A stretch of 64,000 bases of DNA from JAIMBK01 sp040755975 (lineage in GTDB: Bacteria; Bacillota; Desulfotomaculia; Desulfotomaculales; Nap2-2B), in assembly GCA_040755975.1 (NCBI GenBank), contig JBFLZY010000008.1, forward strand, positions 1 to 64,000, given 5' to 3'. Below the pieces are notes generated by a model that did not search any database, was not told the origin of the DNA, and saw nothing but the letters and a program-made list of their open reading frames with translations. The number at the start of each line of letters is the position of its first letter. Position 1 is the stretch's first letter. A program made the translations under genes and the position numbers. Shown piece after piece: positions 25,114 through 34,632 of this stretch.

Positions 25114-26139
25114 ATGAAAAAAGTGTTTGCAGTTGCTTTGGTGTTTATGGTTATATCCTTAATGGCCGGTTGTTCCCAGAAAAAAGAGCCCGCTGCGCCC
25201 GAAAAAAAGGCGGCACCAGAAAAGATAGTTATCAAGCTTGGTCATGTGGAGGCAGAAGACCGCTCCACTCATATGGCTTGTGTAGAGTTTGAAAAGTATG
25301 TTGAACAACAGTCACAGGGGAAAGTGGATGTTCAGCTTTTTCCCAACGGACAGCTGGGTGGAGACAGGCAAATGACCGAGGCTGTGGCTTTGGGCACTAT
25401 TCAAATGACTCTGCCGGCAACAGCTGTTCTTACTACCTATAGTCCTAAATTTGGTATTCTTGATATGCCGTTTATCTTTAAAAATGCGCAGTCCGGTTTT
25501 AAGGCCCTTGATGGCGAACTGGGTGCCAAACTGAATGAACTTCTTAAGCCGGTGGGAATATATTGTTTCGGTTATAATTACAACGGTGCAAGGAATATAT
25601 CTAACAACGTTCGTCCTATCAATGAACCTAAAGATCTTAAAGGTATAAAAATGAGAGTGATGGAAAGCCCGGTATATATTGATTTGTTCAAGTATTTGGG
25701 CGCCAATCCAACACCCATGAGCTTTGGCGAAGTTTATACCGCATTACAGCAAGGTACTGTTGATGGACAGGATAACGGAGCCTCGTTGACATATGCAACG
25801 AAATTCTATGAGGTACAGAAATACTATAGCCTTACAGGGCACACACTTTCTTTTTTGGCAGTAATCATCAACGACAAGTTTTATAAAGGTTTGCCGGAGG
25901 ACATTCAAAAGATTATTGCCGAGGGTGCCAGGAAATACTTGATTGATTATCAGCGGGAATTAGAGACCAGGGATGACTCCAAATATATTGAAAAACTTAA
26001 AGAAGCCGGCATGCAGGTAAATGCGATAACCCCGGAAAACCATGAGAAGTTTGTGGAAGCTCTCAAACCCATGTATGAGAAGTATAAGAAAGAAATTGGA
26101 CAGGAAATGTTTGATTTGGTCGCTAAATACAACCGGTAA
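25114..26139 (+). CDS. dctP: TRAP transporter substrate-binding protein (DctP family), lipoprotein
   Basis: A 341-residue extracytoplasmic solute receptor with a lipoprotein signal peptide and lipobox LMAGC (Cys near residue 20). The mature protein has the DctP pattern KLGHVEAEDRSTHMACVEFEKYVEQQSQGKVDVQLFPNGQLGGDRQMTEAV. The mid-protein region GIKMRVMESPVYIDLFKYLGANPTPMSFGEVYTALQQGTVDGQDN carries the conserved Arg that binds a carboxylate. The ligand is therefore probably an organic anion. Within a histidine operon, urocanate or an imidazolyl hydroxy acid is a reasonable guess. The coding sequence is AT-richer than hutH. Confidence 0.95.
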   Translation: MKKVFAVALVFMVISLMAGCSQKKEPAAPEKKAAPEKIVIKLGHVEAEDRSTHMACVEFEKYVEQQSQGKVDVQLFPNGQLGGDRQMTEAVALGTIQMTLPATAVLTTYSPKFGILDMPFIFKNAQSGFKALDGELGAKLNELLKPVGIYCFGYNYNGARNISNNVRPINEPKDLKGIKMRVMESPVYIDLFKYLGANPTPMSFGEVYTALQQGTVDGQDNGASLTYATKFYEVQKYYSLTGHTLSFLAVIINDKFYKGLPEDIQKIIAEGARKYLIDYQRELETRDDSKYIEKLKEAGMQVNAITPENHEKFVEALKPMYEKYKKEIGQEMFDLVAKYNR

Positions 26140-26163
26140 AATACAACCAAATAAAGAGGAAGA

Positions 26164-26196
26164 GGAGAGGGGGACGCCCTCCCCCCTCCTTTTCTT
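26164..26196 (+). terminator. Attenuating hairpin between dctP and dctQ
   Basis: GGAGAGGGGG pairs with CCCCCCTCC around a short loop with one bulge and is followed by ttttctt. A partial terminator here would give more binding protein than membrane subunits. Confidence 0.6.
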
Positions 26197-26237
26197 ACTG
26201 TGCACCTGATTTTCATTGAAAAGTCCCAAGGGGGTGA

Positions 26238-26750
26238 GTGTACCTGAAAAGACTGGGTGAGGCTTATAACAAGCTGGAAGAATATCTGCTGGTGGGCAGC
26301 CTTGTTATTACAGTATGCTTAATTTTTCTTCAGGTTGTAATGAGGTATGTTTTCAATTCTTCGCTTTCCTGGAGCGAGGAATTGGCCCGTTATATATTTG
26401 TGTGGCAGATCTGGCTGGGGGCAAGTCTCGGTGTGAAAGAGGGCAAACACATCCGGGTGGAGCTGATCTACAGTTATTTTTTTACAGATAAAGAGAAATA
26501 TAAAGGGAAATATGTAGTCGAAATTATAGCAATCATTATATGGTTTGCCTTTTGCCTTTTCCTGGCTGTCAACGGGACTCAATTGGTGCTGGATTTAATG
26601 CAAAAGAAATCGTTATCTCCGGCTATGCGCATTCCCTTGTATGCGGTTTATGCCTCGGTACCGGTTGGCAGCGGCATTATGGGCTTGCGTTTGCTGCAGC
26701 AAATATGTGCTAAAGTGGCGCTGTCTAGAGAAGAAGGGAGCAAGGCATAA
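26238..26750 (+). CDS. dctQ: TRAP transporter small permease (DctQ family)
   Basis: A 170-residue membrane protein with four hydrophobic segments and the DctQ signature FLQVVMRYVFNSSLSWSEELARYIFVWQIWLGA. It partners the large permease DctM in sodium-driven uptake. The GTG at 26238 has AAGGGGGTGAG directly upstream. It lies 6 bp before dctM. Confidence 0.93.
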   Translation: MYLKRLGEAYNKLEEYLLVGSLVITVCLIFLQVVMRYVFNSSLSWSEELARYIFVWQIWLGASLGVKEGKHIRVELIYSYFFTDKEKYKGKYVVEIIAIIIWFAFCLFLAVNGTQLVLDLMQKKSLSPAMRIPLYAVYASVPVGSGIMGLRLLQQICAKVALSREEGSKA

Positions 26751-26755
26751 CATTT

Positions 26756-28036
26756 ATGGAACTAATTCTATTGTTTGGATCGCTTTTTCTCCTGATTTTT
26801 TTAAGTGTCCCTATAGGCATGGCGATCGGCATTGCCACGACACTTGCTCTGTTTCTGTTTTCCGATATTCCCTTGGTGCTTGTTACCCAGAATGCTTTCG
26901 CGGGCGTCGACTCTTTTCCTTTGATGGCGATACCTTTTTTTATCCTGGCGGGTAATTTGATGAGTAACGGGGGTGTAGCCCGCCGCCTGTTGAATTTTGC
27001 CAATCTATGCATCGGAGCAATTACCGGCGGATTAGGTATGGTGACAACTGTGGCCTGTATGTTTTTTGCAGCCATATCCGGTTCGGCTGTGGCCACAACT
27101 TCAGCTATCGGATCATTTATGATCCCTGCCATGAAAGAGAAGAAATACGATATTGGTTTTGGCGCTTCGCTGGCTGCAGCTGCCGGAACGATAGGAGTTA
27201 TTATTCCGCCGAGCATCCCTTTTGTAATCTACGGGGTGGTTGTGGGTGTTTCGATCAGCGACCTTTTTATAGCGGGCCTGGTGCCAGGTATTTTGATGGG
27301 AGTTTTGCTGTTAATTACCTGTTATCTTTTGGCTAAAAAATATGGTTACAAAGGTACGGGACACTGGCCGACGAGGAGCGAATTGTGGTCAGCTTTCAAA
27401 GGGGCGATCTGGGCGCTGTTGGCTCCGGTAGTTGTCCTGGGGGGCATATACGGGGGGGTATTCACGCCCACCGAAGCGGCGGTTATCGCCGTGGTATATT
27501 CGTTAATTATCGGAATGTTTGTCTATAAAGAATTAAATTGGAAAGGGGTTTACAAAGCCCTTTACGATACGATGGTAATCAATGGGGTAACTACCTTTAT
27601 GGTAGGGCTCTCCGTGGCTTTCGCCAATTACCTCAGCTTACAGCAATTACCTGCAAAAATAACCCGGCTCCTGCTCGGAATAACTGATAACGGTATTCTT
27701 ATCCTGTTGATCATTAATTTGTTCTTGCTTATCGTTGGCTGTCTTATTGACAATATTCCGGCTACCATCATTTTAGCTCCCATTCTCCTTCCTGTTGTGG
27801 TTAAGCTGGGCATGTCGCCCATCACTTTCGGCGTAATGCTGACGATGAATCTGGCGATCGGATTCATAACGCCGCCGTACGGGATAAACCTCTTTGTTGC
27901 TTCGGCGATATCCGATATTCCGATGGAACGAATGGTGAAATCGATCAAATGGTTTTTGCTGGCGTTGATAATAGCTTTGGCAATTACAACTTACGTGCCC
28001 GCCGCTACCATGTTTTTGGTAAAACTGCTCAAGTAA
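26756..28036 (+). CDS. dctM: TRAP transporter large permease (DctM family)
   Basis: A 426-residue channel-forming subunit with about 12 membrane segments. Conserved parts are DSFPLMAIPFFILAGNLM, FFAAISGSAVATTSAIG, IIPPSIPFVIYGVV and the C-terminal ATIILAPILLPVV and ITPPYGINLFV. It forms a complete DctPQM transporter with the two preceding genes. Confidence 0.95.
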   Translation: MELILLFGSLFLLIFLSVPIGMAIGIATTLALFLFSDIPLVLVTQNAFAGVDSFPLMAIPFFILAGNLMSNGGVARRLLNFANLCIGAITGGLGMVTTVACMFFAAISGSAVATTSAIGSFMIPAMKEKKYDIGFGASLAAAAGTIGVIIPPSIPFVIYGVVVGVSISDLFIAGLVPGILMGVLLLITCYLLAKKYGYKGTGHWPTRSELWSAFKGAIWALLAPVVVLGGIYGGVFTPTEAAVIAVVYSLIIGMFVYKELNWKGVYKALYDTMVINGVTTFMVGLSVAFANYLSLQQLPAKITRLLLGITDNGILILLIINLFLLIVGCLIDNIPATIILAPILLPVVVKLGMSPITFGVMLTMNLAIGFITPPYGINLFVASAISDIPMERMVKSIKWFLLALIIALAITTYVPAATMFLVKLLK

Positions 28037-28083
28037 CGAGGAATGCCTTAGCCAGGAATCAAAGGGAGAGAGGGGTATCCCAG

Positions 28084-29394
28084 TTGGTTGAGCTGCCATG
28101 GGGAAAAAATAACAAAATAAGCGTTCGGCTGCCGGATAAGTGGGTAATGCTACGAGAGTTGCTGCCCAACCCCGTTCCTGCTGTTTCGAATCTGGAGGAA
28201 GCGGCGTGCGCGGCTTTGGCCGATCCGGTGGGAAGGCAGCCGCTTTCGTCCATGAGGCTCAAGGAAAAGCGGGTAACCGTCGTGGTTGACGACCTGACCC
28301 GCCCGACTCCTGTAAAGACACTCCTGCGCTGCGTGCTCGCAGAGCTGAAACTTGCAGGGGTTGATGCTGCCGGGGTAAAGTTCTTGATCGCCCTGGGTAC
28401 GCACCGGGCGATGACGGAAGAAGAGATCGGGGAACGGCTTGGCATTGAGAATCCGGAAATTGCCCGTGTTTACAATCACGATTGCTATAATCAGCACGAA
28501 CTCGTTGCTGTGGGGACTACGGCTGGCGGATTTCCTGTGGTTTTGAACAGGCATCTGGTGGAAGCGGAAATTGTGGTGCTGGTCGGCACCATAGAGCCGC
28601 ACCTTCTGGCAGGTTTTTCCGGGGGGCTGAAAAATATTATTCCGGGATGCGCCGGTATTGCGACCATAGCTGCTACGCATCTGACGGGACCGGCGGCAAT
28701 GAGGTTTAAGAGCGTTGGTCTCGTGGGAGAGGAGTGTCTGACGCGACGGGAATTGGAGCGGGCAGCTCTGCTTGCCGCAAAGGAATTTTTTATAGTAAAC
28801 ACCGTCTTGAACCCCGATGGAAGCGTTGCCCATGTCGTGGCCGGCGATCCGATCAGGGCGCATCGGCAGGGCTGCCGCCTGGCGGCCCGGATTTACGGAG
28901 TGAAGATAGAGGAAAAAAGCGATGTGGTCTTTCTCGGGTCCCATCCCATGGATTTTGATTTTCGGCAGGGAACCAAGTGCCTGGCGCACGGAAGGGCGGC
29001 AGTAAAGGAGGGAGGGATTCTGATCGCATTTTTACGTTGCGAGGCGGGGTTGGGTGATCTGCGCATACCCCCGGCGTTTCTGCCCCTTAAGTTAACGCGT
29101 CTCTGCCTTACTGCGTGTACCACCGATGAGTTTGTGACGCTGCGGGAAAACGTTGTCGGGGTTTTGGATCAGGACACGCGGTATATGTTGGAATTTCTTA
29201 CAGAAATAGCAAGGTACCACCATGTGCTGGTATACGGTCCGAACCTGCCTGAAGAACTTGCAAGCGGGCTGGGGACCCTTGAGTTGTTCGACCGGGTGGA
29301 TGGACTTATGAAGAGGGCCGCAGAAATCGCACCGGAAAGGGCCACAGTTTATTCGTTGCCTTTCGGTGGAGCCACTTATATAATGCAATCGTAG
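28084..29394 (+). CDS. LarA-family nickel-pincer 2-hydroxyacid racemase/epimerase
   Basis: A 436-residue member of the lactate racemase (LarA) family, which shuttles hydride through a nickel-pincer nucleotide cofactor to invert the 2-hydroxyacid carbon. Motifs seen: DDLTRPTP, ALGTHRAM (first His), NHDCYN, and GTIEPHLLAGFSGGLKNIIPG, which holds the His and the Lys that carries the cofactor. Known LarA homologues act on lactate, phenyllactate, 2-hydroxyglutarate or gluconate, so the substrate is open. Start TTG 28084 follows GGGAGAGAGGGG. The cofactor-making LarB, LarC and LarE are not in the window. It is followed 11 bp later by aconitase X, suggesting epimerisation before dehydration. Confidence 0.88.
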   Translation: MVELPWGKNNKISVRLPDKWVMLRELLPNPVPAVSNLEEAACAALADPVGRQPLSSMRLKEKRVTVVVDDLTRPTPVKTLLRCVLAELKLAGVDAAGVKFLIALGTHRAMTEEEIGERLGIENPEIARVYNHDCYNQHELVAVGTTAGGFPVVLNRHLVEAEIVVLVGTIEPHLLAGFSGGLKNIIPGCAGIATIAATHLTGPAAMRFKSVGLVGEECLTRRELERAALLAAKEFFIVNTVLNPDGSVAHVVAGDPIRAHRQGCRLAARIYGVKIEEKSDVVFLGSHPMDFDFRQGTKCLAHGRAAVKEGGILIAFLRCEAGLGDLRIPPAFLPLKLTRLCLTACTTDEFVTLRENVVGVLDQDTRYMLEFLTEIARYHHVLVYGPNLPEELASGLGTLELFDRVDGLMKRAAEIAPERATVYSLPFGGATYIMQS

Positions 29395-29405
29395 GAGGTA
29401 CCAAA

Positions 29406-30611
29406 GTGTATTTAACACCTGAAGAAAAGAAAATGCTGGCCGGTGACTATGGTGAAGGAACGGCGCTTGCCATGAAGGTTCTTGTAGCCATTGGCGAGGC
29501 CTTTGGGGCGGAAAAGATGGTCGAAATCAGCAGAGCCCACGTGGCTCTCAGCAACCAGGACGCCGATCTCTGGTTTGTTGAAAAACTGGTTGCTGCGGGT
29601 GCCAGGTGCAGGGTGACGCCTACAGTCAATCCCGGTTTCAACAGCGACTACTTCCGGCAAGCCGGGATGGTTAGCGTGGAAGATGCCGGGATTATGGAAC
29701 GGACTTATAGAGCCTATCAATTAATTGGTGCCCGCTTATCTTTCAGTTGTACGCCTTATTTGTTTGATAACATACCGCGCTTGGGTGAAGTTGCGGCCTT
29801 TTCTGAATCCAGTGCCACCCCTTACGTTAATTCCGTATGGGGCGCAAGAAGCAATCGAGAATCCGCGCAGAGCGCCTTGTGTGCGGCCATTGCGGGCCGT
29901 GTCCCGGAATATGGCCTGCTTTTGGATCAGAACCGAAAAGCTCAGGTTATCGTAGAAGTAGAAGCTGACATGTCAGATGATTTTTCTTACCAGCTGTTGG
30001 GGTATTGTGTTCCCAAAAAAATCGGGCACCGGATTCCCGTGTTTACGGGAATACCGCCCAAGGTCACCCCTGAGGCATTAATGAACCTTGGTGCCCAGCT
30101 TAATACTGCCGGCGCTGCCCCTTTATACCACATAGTGGGCGTTACTCCCGAAGCGCCTGACCTGGAAGCGGCCCTGGGCGGCAGAAGCCCGGAAGCAGTA
30201 GTAAAGATCGCGGATAAAGATTTGGCCGAGACCCTGCAGGCCATTTCCAGCCCCGGAGGGCGGATCGATTTTGTTATGTTTGGATGCCCGCATTACTCCT
30301 TAAGACAAATCCAGGAGGTGGCGAGCCTGTTAGAAGGCAAAAAGTTGCAGGCAGAACTGTGGATTTTAACCTCCAGCTACAATAAAGAAATGGCGCGACG
30401 GATGGGATTACTGGAGATTATTGAAAAAGCGGGCGGTCATATTGTAGATGATACGTGTGTTGATCAACCCTGCTGGCATCACCTGGCAGGAAAGCTCGGA
30501 GCCACGGATTCACCGAAGTGTGCTTACTATACGAAACGCAGGCAAATGAGGTTTGTTATCCGCAGCCTGCGGAATTGCGTGCAGGCAGCCTTGAAAGGGG
30601 AAATAGAATGA
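29406..30611 (+). CDS. Aconitase X large (catalytic) subunit
   Basis: A 401-residue AcnX (DUF521) protein, an iron-sulfur hydro-lyase of the aconitase superfamily. It opens with the family pattern LTPEEKKMLAGDYGEGTALAM. Cys residues suited to cluster binding occur in FSCTPYL, FGCPH and DDTCVDQPCW. Characterised AcnX enzymes dehydrate cis-3-hydroxy-L-proline or mevalonate 5-phosphate. Here the neighbours are a LarA racemase and hut genes, with no proline-pathway gene nearby. Start GTG 29406 has AGGAGGT upstream. Its stop overlaps the small-subunit start (ATGA). Confidence 0.92.
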   Translation: MYLTPEEKKMLAGDYGEGTALAMKVLVAIGEAFGAEKMVEISRAHVALSNQDADLWFVEKLVAAGARCRVTPTVNPGFNSDYFRQAGMVSVEDAGIMERTYRAYQLIGARLSFSCTPYLFDNIPRLGEVAAFSESSATPYVNSVWGARSNRESAQSALCAAIAGRVPEYGLLLDQNRKAQVIVEVEADMSDDFSYQLLGYCVPKKIGHRIPVFTGIPPKVTPEALMNLGAQLNTAGAAPLYHIVGVTPEAPDLEAALGGRSPEAVVKIADKDLAETLQAISSPGGRIDFVMFGCPHYSLRQIQEVASLLEGKKLQAELWILTSSYNKEMARRMGLLEIIEKAGGHIVDDTCVDQPCWHHLAGKLGATDSPKCAYYTKRRQMRFVIRSLRNCVQAALKGEIE

Positions 30612-31030
30612 CTGAAATCTACACTTTCCGGTGCCATAAAATATCAGGGGGAGTCGCCGAGGGTGAGGCGCTCAAATCATCAGATGACATCTGCTTCTAC
30701 CTGATCGATCCGAAAAGCGGCACTGTGATCGAAGAAGGCCATGCTGCAGCCGGAAAGAAAGTGGGGGGAAAGGTGCTGATTTTTCCCTCCGGAAAAGGAA
30801 GTTCGGTTGTTCAGGCCGACGGGCTCTATCAACTAAGCGTTCATGGCAATGCTCCAAAGGCGATGATCATAAAATTTCCTGACCCCGTGCTGGTTGCCAG
30901 TTGTATAATTATGAACATTCTCCTGGTGGACCGGGTGGACGAGAAATTCTACGCTCTTGTTGAAGATGGCGACGTCATCCGGGTAGATGCCGACCAGGGG
31001 ATAGTGTTGCTCAGTAAAAAAGGTGGTTAG
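30608..31030 (+). CDS. Aconitase X small (swivel) subunit
   Basis: A 140-residue swivel domain of aconitase X (DUF126 type). It has the typical GGVAEGEAL opening, GKVLIFPSGKGSS and the ending RVDADQGIV. It completes the active site of the large subunit and is translationally coupled to it by a 4-bp overlap. Confidence 0.92.
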   Translation: MTEIYTFRCHKISGGVAEGEALKSSDDICFYLIDPKSGTVIEEGHAAAGKKVGGKVLIFPSGKGSSVVQADGLYQLSVHGNAPKAMIIKFPDPVLVASCIIMNILLVDRVDEKFYALVEDGDVIRVDADQGIVLLSKKGG

Positions 31031-31185
31031 CCTGCATGTTAACCGCTTGCAACAATTTAGCGGGTTTAATCCTGAGTAAATTACAGGTTGATTGAGTGAA
31101 GAGATTCGCAAACAGCCGGCAATCCTAGATAATGCTGGAGCGTTTCCGGAAAGTTACCTGGTTTTTTGAGAGGGGGATATTTGTT

Positions 31186-32835
31186 ATGAGTCGTGTGGTT
31201 AAGGCACCTCGCGGCACCCGGCTTTCGTGCAAGGGATGGGTGCAGGAAGCCGCCCTGCGGATGTTGATGAACAACCTCGACCCGGAAGTGGCGGAAAAGC
31301 CGGAAGAGCTGATCGTGTACGGGGGCGCCGGCAAGGCCGCCCGTAACTGGGAGTGCTATGATGCTATCGTCAGGGCGTTGAAGGAACTGGAGAATGACGA
31401 GACCCTTTTGGTGCAGTCGGGAAAACCGGTGGGGGTGTTTAAAACCCATGCCGATGCTCCCCGGGTATTGATCGCCAACGCCAACCTTGTCCCCGCCTGG
31501 GCCACCTGGGAGAAATTCTGGGAACTGGAAGCCAGAGGACTCATCATGTTTGGCCAGATGACGGCGGGAAGCTGGATCTACATCGGTACCCAGGGCATCC
31601 TGCAGGGCACCTACGAAACCTTTGCCGAGGTGGCCAGGCAGCACTTCGGCGGCACCCTTGAAGGTAAGTTTGTTCTTACGGCCGGCATGGGCGGCATGGG
31701 CGGCGCCCAGCCCCTGGCGATTACCATGGCCGGGGGAGTGTGCCTGGACGTGGAAGTGGACCGTTCCCGCATCGAGCGGCGCATCCAGCAGCGCTACTGC
31801 GACCTGATTACCGACAGCCTGGATGAGGCCTTACAATTGGTCAAGAAATTTACCGCCGCCGGGGAGGCCAGGTCCATTGGCCTTGTGGGCAACGCCGCCA
31901 AGGTCCATCCCGAACTGGTGCGCAGGGGCGTCATCCCCGACGTGGTCACCGATCAAACCTCGGCCCACGATCCCGTCAACGGTTACGTACCTCACGGGAT
32001 GACCCTGGAAGAAGCCCTGGACTTAAGGAAGCGGGATCCTCAAGAGTACAGGAAACGGGCATTGGAGTCAATAGCCGTCCACGTCAGGGCCATGCTGGAC
32101 ATGCAGAAGAAAGGCGCCGTGGTCTTTGACTATGGGAACAACATCCGGGCCTTTGCCGAATCCCAGGGGGTGGAGAACGCCTTTGATTTTCCCGGCTTCG
32201 TCCCGGCGTACATCCGCCCGCTGTTCTGCGAGGGCAGAGGGCCTTTCCGTTGGGTTGCTCTCTCGGGGGACCCTGAAGACATCTATAAAACCGACGAAGT
32301 GGTAATCAGGGAATTCTCATCCAACAAGGCGCTGGTCAACTGGATTAGAATGGCGAGGGAAAAGGTGGTCTTCCAGGGCCTGCCCGCGCGGATCTGCTGG
32401 TTGGGGTACGGCGAACGGGCGCGTTTCGGCAAGATCATCAACGATATGGTCAGGAGCGGGGAACTTAAAGCTCCCATCGTAATCGGCCGGGACCACCTGG
32501 ACTGCGGGTCGGTGGCTTCGCCTTACCGGGAGACCGAGGCCATGAAGGACGGCAGCGACGCCATCTCCGACTGGCCGATCTTAAATGCTCTGATCAACGC
32601 GGTGGGCGGCGCTTCCTGGGTATCGGTCCACCACGGCGGCGGGGTGGGCATTGGGTACGCCCAGCATGCCGGCATGGTGATCGTAGCGGATGGCACTAAA
32701 GAAGCCGAGGAGCGGCTACAGCGAGTGCTTACCACTGACCCTGGCATGGGTATTATTCGCCACGCCGATGCCGGATACGAAAAAGCGATCCAGGTGGCTA
32801 AGGAGAAGGGCGTCAAAATTCCTATGCTAAAATAG
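31186..32835 (+). CDS. hutU: Urocanate hydratase
   Basis: A 549-residue urocanase that adds water to urocanate to give imidazolonepropionate using tightly bound NAD+. Motifs: VYGGAGKAARN, the NAD site TAGMGGMGGAQP, DQTSAHDPVNGY and the active-site Cys in RDHLDCGSVASPYRET. Length is that of the family. ATG 31186 follows GAGAGGGGG. It continues the hut pathway after the inserted TRAP, LarA and AcnX genes; the 155-bp upstream gap contains an imperfect hairpin (AACCGC/GCGGGTT) without a clear T-run. Confidence 0.96.
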   Translation: MSRVVKAPRGTRLSCKGWVQEAALRMLMNNLDPEVAEKPEELIVYGGAGKAARNWECYDAIVRALKELENDETLLVQSGKPVGVFKTHADAPRVLIANANLVPAWATWEKFWELEARGLIMFGQMTAGSWIYIGTQGILQGTYETFAEVARQHFGGTLEGKFVLTAGMGGMGGAQPLAITMAGGVCLDVEVDRSRIERRIQQRYCDLITDSLDEALQLVKKFTAAGEARSIGLVGNAAKVHPELVRRGVIPDVVTDQTSAHDPVNGYVPHGMTLEEALDLRKRDPQEYRKRALESIAVHVRAMLDMQKKGAVVFDYGNNIRAFAESQGVENAFDFPGFVPAYIRPLFCEGRGPFRWVALSGDPEDIYKTDEVVIREFSSNKALVNWIRMAREKVVFQGLPARICWLGYGERARFGKIINDMVRSGELKAPIVIGRDHLDCGSVASPYRETEAMKDGSDAISDWPILNALINAVGGASWVSVHHGGGVGIGYAQHAGMVIVADGTKEAEERLQRVLTTDPGMGIIRHADAGYEKAIQVAKEKGVKIPMLK

Positions 32836-32908
32836 TTCATTGGTCAGAGATTAAGAGAAAAGTTTTTTGCACCAGGATCATTTAAAAATACTCCAGGGGA
32901 GAGTAGGT

Positions 32909-33595
32909 ATGTCCGAGCTTGTTGCGAATTTAGAGAAGCTCCGGAAACAAAAAAAAGTTAACCTGGCCCGATCGGCTTACGAGCAGATAAAGGAAGCGAT
33001 TGTTTACGCCAAGTTCAAACCCGGCGAGTGTTTGAGCGAAAATATGCTGGCGGAGGTCCTGGAGATGAGCCGCACGCCGGTCCGGGAGGCGCTGAAAGAA
33101 CTGACGAATGAAGATCTTGTCGAAATTGTTCCCGGCAGAGGAGTAATCGTTAAAGATATTTCCAGAAAAAACCTCAAGGAAATTTTCGAGCTGCGCAAGG
33201 TTCTGGAATGTCTGGCCGCCGAAACGGCCATAGCAAATTTGACGGAAGCTGAAATCTTAAACTTGGAAAATGACTGGTTGACAATTATGACTAAAATAAA
33301 CCAGGGGGAAAAAGTTGCCTGGGAGCACGTCAGCCGCTGCGACAATAAGCTCCATTCAACAATTATTAATAACTGCGATAACTCTTATTTAAAAGATTTT
33401 ATGAAGATTTTAAACCAGCAGATTTTAAGATATCAATTGCTTACGGCCCAGGCGTTGGACGACGTAAAAGACACCGTCAGGCAGCACCTGGAAATAATTA
33501 AATTGCTCAAAGAAAGGGATCCCGGGGCGTTGATTCCGGTGCTCAGGGAGCACATTGAACTGGCGGAGAGAATTATTCTTAAAGGACGGTTCTGA
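32909..33595 (+). CDS. GntR/FadR-type (FCD domain) transcriptional regulator
   Basis: A 228-residue regulator. The N-terminal winged helix (about residues 15-80) contains LAEVLEMSRTPVREALKEL, the classic GntR recognition region. A C-terminal FCD helical domain (ELRKVLECLAAETA...) has His and Asp positions that often bind a metal and a carboxylate ligand. It sits between hutU and ftcD and most likely senses a carboxylate intermediate to control the TRAP/LarA/AcnX genes or the second gdhA. ATG 32909 has AGGGGAGAG upstream. Confidence 0.92.
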   Translation: MSELVANLEKLRKQKKVNLARSAYEQIKEAIVYAKFKPGECLSENMLAEVLEMSRTPVREALKELTNEDLVEIVPGRGVIVKDISRKNLKEIFELRKVLECLAAETAIANLTEAEILNLENDWLTIMTKINQGEKVAWEHVSRCDNKLHSTIINNCDNSYLKDFMKILNQQILRYQLLTAQALDDVKDTVRQHLEIIKLLKERDPGALIPVLREHIELAERIILKGRF

Positions 33596-33695
33596 ACTGT
33601 CTATTCATTGCTAAAGTGCAGATATACGGAAGGTATTTAGTTGATTGAAACGTTGTTCGCGAGTTGATAGTCTTTTTTCCAAGGGGGTCAAACAT

Positions 33696-34607
33696 TTGCC
33701 CAAAATAGTCGAATGCGTCCCCAACTTCAGCGAAGGCCGCCGCCCCGAAGTGGTCGCGGCGATCGTGGCGGCCGGCGCGGCGCACGGGGTGAAGATCCTG
33801 GACTGGACCTTAGACGCCGACCACAACCGCAGCGTGGTGACCTTCGCCGGCGAGCCGGGAGAGGTCCTGGAAGCGGCCTTCGCCATGATCCGGGAGGCGG
33901 CCGAACGCATCAACATGGCCGAACACCGCGGCGCGCACCCGCGCATCGGGGCTGCCGACGTGGTTCCCTTCGTCCCGGTGAGCGGCGTGGAAATGGCGGA
34001 ATGCGTGGCCCTAGCCCGCCGCCTGGGGGAACGGGTGGGCGGCGAACTGGGGATCCCCGTCTACCTTTACGAAGAAGCGGCGGCCAGCCCGCAAAGACGC
34101 AACCTGGCGGACGTGCGCCGGGGGGAATACGAGGGACTGCAGGAGGAAATCGCCAAACCGGAGCGCCGGCCCGACTTCGGCCCGGCCCGCCTGCACCCGA
34201 CCGCCGGAGCGGTGGCCATCGGGGCGCGCAAACCCTTGATTGCTTTTAACGTCAACCTCGGCACGGGCAACCTCGCGGTTGCCAGGGCCGTGGCCCGGGC
34301 GCTGCGGGCCAAAGACGGGGGCTTGAGCTTCGTCAAGGCCATCGGGCTGGAATTGAAGGACCGCCGCCAGGTACAGGTCTCCATGAACCTGGTGGATTAC
34401 GAGCGGACGCCCATTTACCGGGCGCTGGAGCTGGCGCGCCTGGAAGCGGCCCGTTACGGCGTGCCCGTGGTGGGGACGGAGATCGTCGGCCTGGTTCCTC
34501 TGGACGCCCTGCTCGGCTCCCTGGAATATTATTTGCAGATGGAGTCCTTTCACCGGGAACAGGTGCTGGAAGTAAAACTGCATTCCCCGGACGGCGGCAA
34601 GGACTAA
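33696..34607 (+). CDS. ftcD: Glutamate formimidoyltransferase
   Basis: A 303-residue single-domain enzyme that moves the formimino group of N-formiminoglutamate to tetrahydrofolate. Signature segments: CVPNFSEGRRPEVV, LDWTLDADHNRSVVTFAG and EHRGAHPRIGAADVVPFVPV with the catalytic His region. The cyclodeaminase domain fused in animals is here a separate gene (35907). TTG 33696 is used because AAGGGGGT lies 7 bases upstream. It links histidine breakdown to one-carbon metabolism. Confidence 0.95.
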   Translation: MPKIVECVPNFSEGRRPEVVAAIVAAGAAHGVKILDWTLDADHNRSVVTFAGEPGEVLEAAFAMIREAAERINMAEHRGAHPRIGAADVVPFVPVSGVEMAECVALARRLGERVGGELGIPVYLYEEAAASPQRRNLADVRRGEYEGLQEEIAKPERRPDFGPARLHPTAGAVAIGARKPLIAFNVNLGTGNLAVARAVARALRAKDGGLSFVKAIGLELKDRRQVQVSMNLVDYERTPIYRALELARLEAARYGVPVVGTEIVGLVPLDALLGSLEYYLQMESFHREQVLEVKLHSPDGGKD

Positions 34608-34632
34608 AAAGCTTACCGAGGCGGGTGGAAAT

